NCBI RefSeq assembly: GCF_009931655.1 | Contig: NZ_CP047984.1 | Coordinates: 4,901,850-4,965,849, forward strand | Source of the DNA: Pontibacter russatus | Lineage (GTDB): Bacteria > Bacteroidota > Bacteroidia > Cytophagales > Hymenobacteraceae | DNA length: 64,000 bases | Direction: 5' to 3' | In this document: piece after piece, positions 63,801 through 64,000 of the stretch | How positions within the stretch are numbered: position 1 is the stretch's first letter | Layout: each line of letters begins with the position of its first letter | Made by a program: the position numbers and the translations under genes | Notes under the pieces: model-generated | The model's input: the letters and a program-made list of their open reading frames with translations, nothing else | Databases searched by the model: none | Told to the model about the DNA's origin: nothing

Positions 63801-64000
63801 GTAAAAGCCTGCACGATTTGTTGATGAAGGAGTCGATGGTGCTGACGGAGAAATCGCTGTAGTTGTACGTATCTGACGGAACAGCGCCGCCGCCCGCCGC
63901 CGCACCTCCGCTACATCCAGTTGTCCTCCGGGTATTCCTCCTGCAGGTCTGCTGTGATGGCGTGCAGCAATCCTCGCTTTCGCCCTGTCCTTCTCCGGCA
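60816..64000 (-). CDS. AddA-like UvrD helicase-nuclease (5' part frameshifted, partial)
   Basis: The gene runs off the window end, so the Walker A site is not seen. The visible 1,050 or so codons include helicase motifs: IDEFQDTSVLQW, VVGDAKQAIYRWRGGE, TNYRSRAEIIGFN, ITITSIHKSKGLAWPVVI and MLYVALTRPIDRLYII. The C-terminal nuclease domain has KPDRIVFDGEAVVLMEFKT, whose D...ExK pattern fits an active PD-(D/E)XK site. From about 63290 to the end, several single-base losses break the frame: coding continues as DFFQSTRG, then YFNTWTRTVDLNYGNNYA, then YRSKAQIDQV, and further up YSDFSVSTIDSFI in another frame. The AddB-like partner is at 54536-57442. Confidence 0.85.

Noticed and set aside
1..64000. 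CRISPR array, integrase, transposase or phage genes
   Set aside because: No regularly spaced repeats and no recombinase or phage structural motifs were seen in any of the credible genes.

Overview
The window looks like chromosome from a member of the Bacteroidota, most likely order Cytophagales and close to Hymenobacteraceae/Pontibacter. Reasons: moderately high GC by eye, an outer-membrane barrel protein with a carboxypeptidase-regulatory-like N-terminus, many lipoproteins, a promoter of the TTTG/TAnnTTTG type before parE, few Shine-Dalgarno sites, and family members typical of that group. The genus is inference. No rRNA, tRNA, CRISPR array, prophage or insertion sequence was recognised. TATATA tracts are extremely frequent, both between and inside genes, and a 14-base word containing one recurs between genes.

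Layout. 1-4.2 kb: partial M16 zinc peptidase, small membrane protein, topoisomerase IB, D-lactate dehydrogenase. 4.2-12.8 kb: a sugar-phosphate region with a lipoprotein of unknown role, pgi, a beta-phosphoglucomutase-like HAD enzyme, a decayed second copy of that enzyme, otsB, the remains of a family 65 glycoside phosphorylase, pfkB and fbaA. The order decayed HAD - OtsB - GH65 matches the domain order of the mycobacterial tri-domain protein OtsB1. 13.2-20.9 kb: an exonuclease/GIY-YIG fusion, an AI-2E-type membrane protein and parE-parC. 20.9-26.2 kb: two TPR proteins and the thrS-infC-rpmI-rplT translation operon, in which infC appears to start at AUA. 26.5-33.7 kb: alaA, a relic of an M2-family peptidase, rmuC, a histidine phosphatase, an S1/P1-like hydrolase and dbpA. 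33.9-41.4 kb: outer-membrane barrel, DUF2062 protein, OmpA-type lipoprotein, AraC-methyltransferase fusion, a small lipoprotein and a TPR protein. 41.9-42.8 kb: a RES/Xre toxin-antitoxin pair. 42.9-54.4 kb: nucleotide pyrophosphatase/phosphodiesterase, beta-CASP nuclease, SDR, cell-wall amidase, ZIP transporter, DUF983 protein, AraC regulator, FUSC-type protein and a secreted subtilase. 54.5-64 kb: an AddB-like nuclease with iron-sulfur staple, a glyoxalase-fold protein, a frameshifted bacteriophytochrome histidine kinase and an AddA-like helicase-nuclease whose 5' part carries many single-base deletions.

Functional links. pgi, pfkB and fbaA cover upper glycolysis, and ldhA drains pyruvate. 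otsB and the HAD enzyme point to trehalose or related disaccharide metabolism in which the phosphorylase has been lost. The AddB-like and AddA-like proteins should together form the double-strand-break resection enzyme; rmuC, topoisomerase IB, parE/parC and the exonuclease/GIY-YIG fusion add to a strong DNA-maintenance content.

The strongest points for a second look are the decayed HAD-OtsB-GH65 locus, the AUA start of infC, the frameshifts in the phytochrome kinase and AddA-like gene (decay, TA-tract slippage or assembly error), the recurring TTATATATGGCYTG word, and two nearly loop-less palindromes of 60-64 bases. I did not find a convincing wholly new multigene system.
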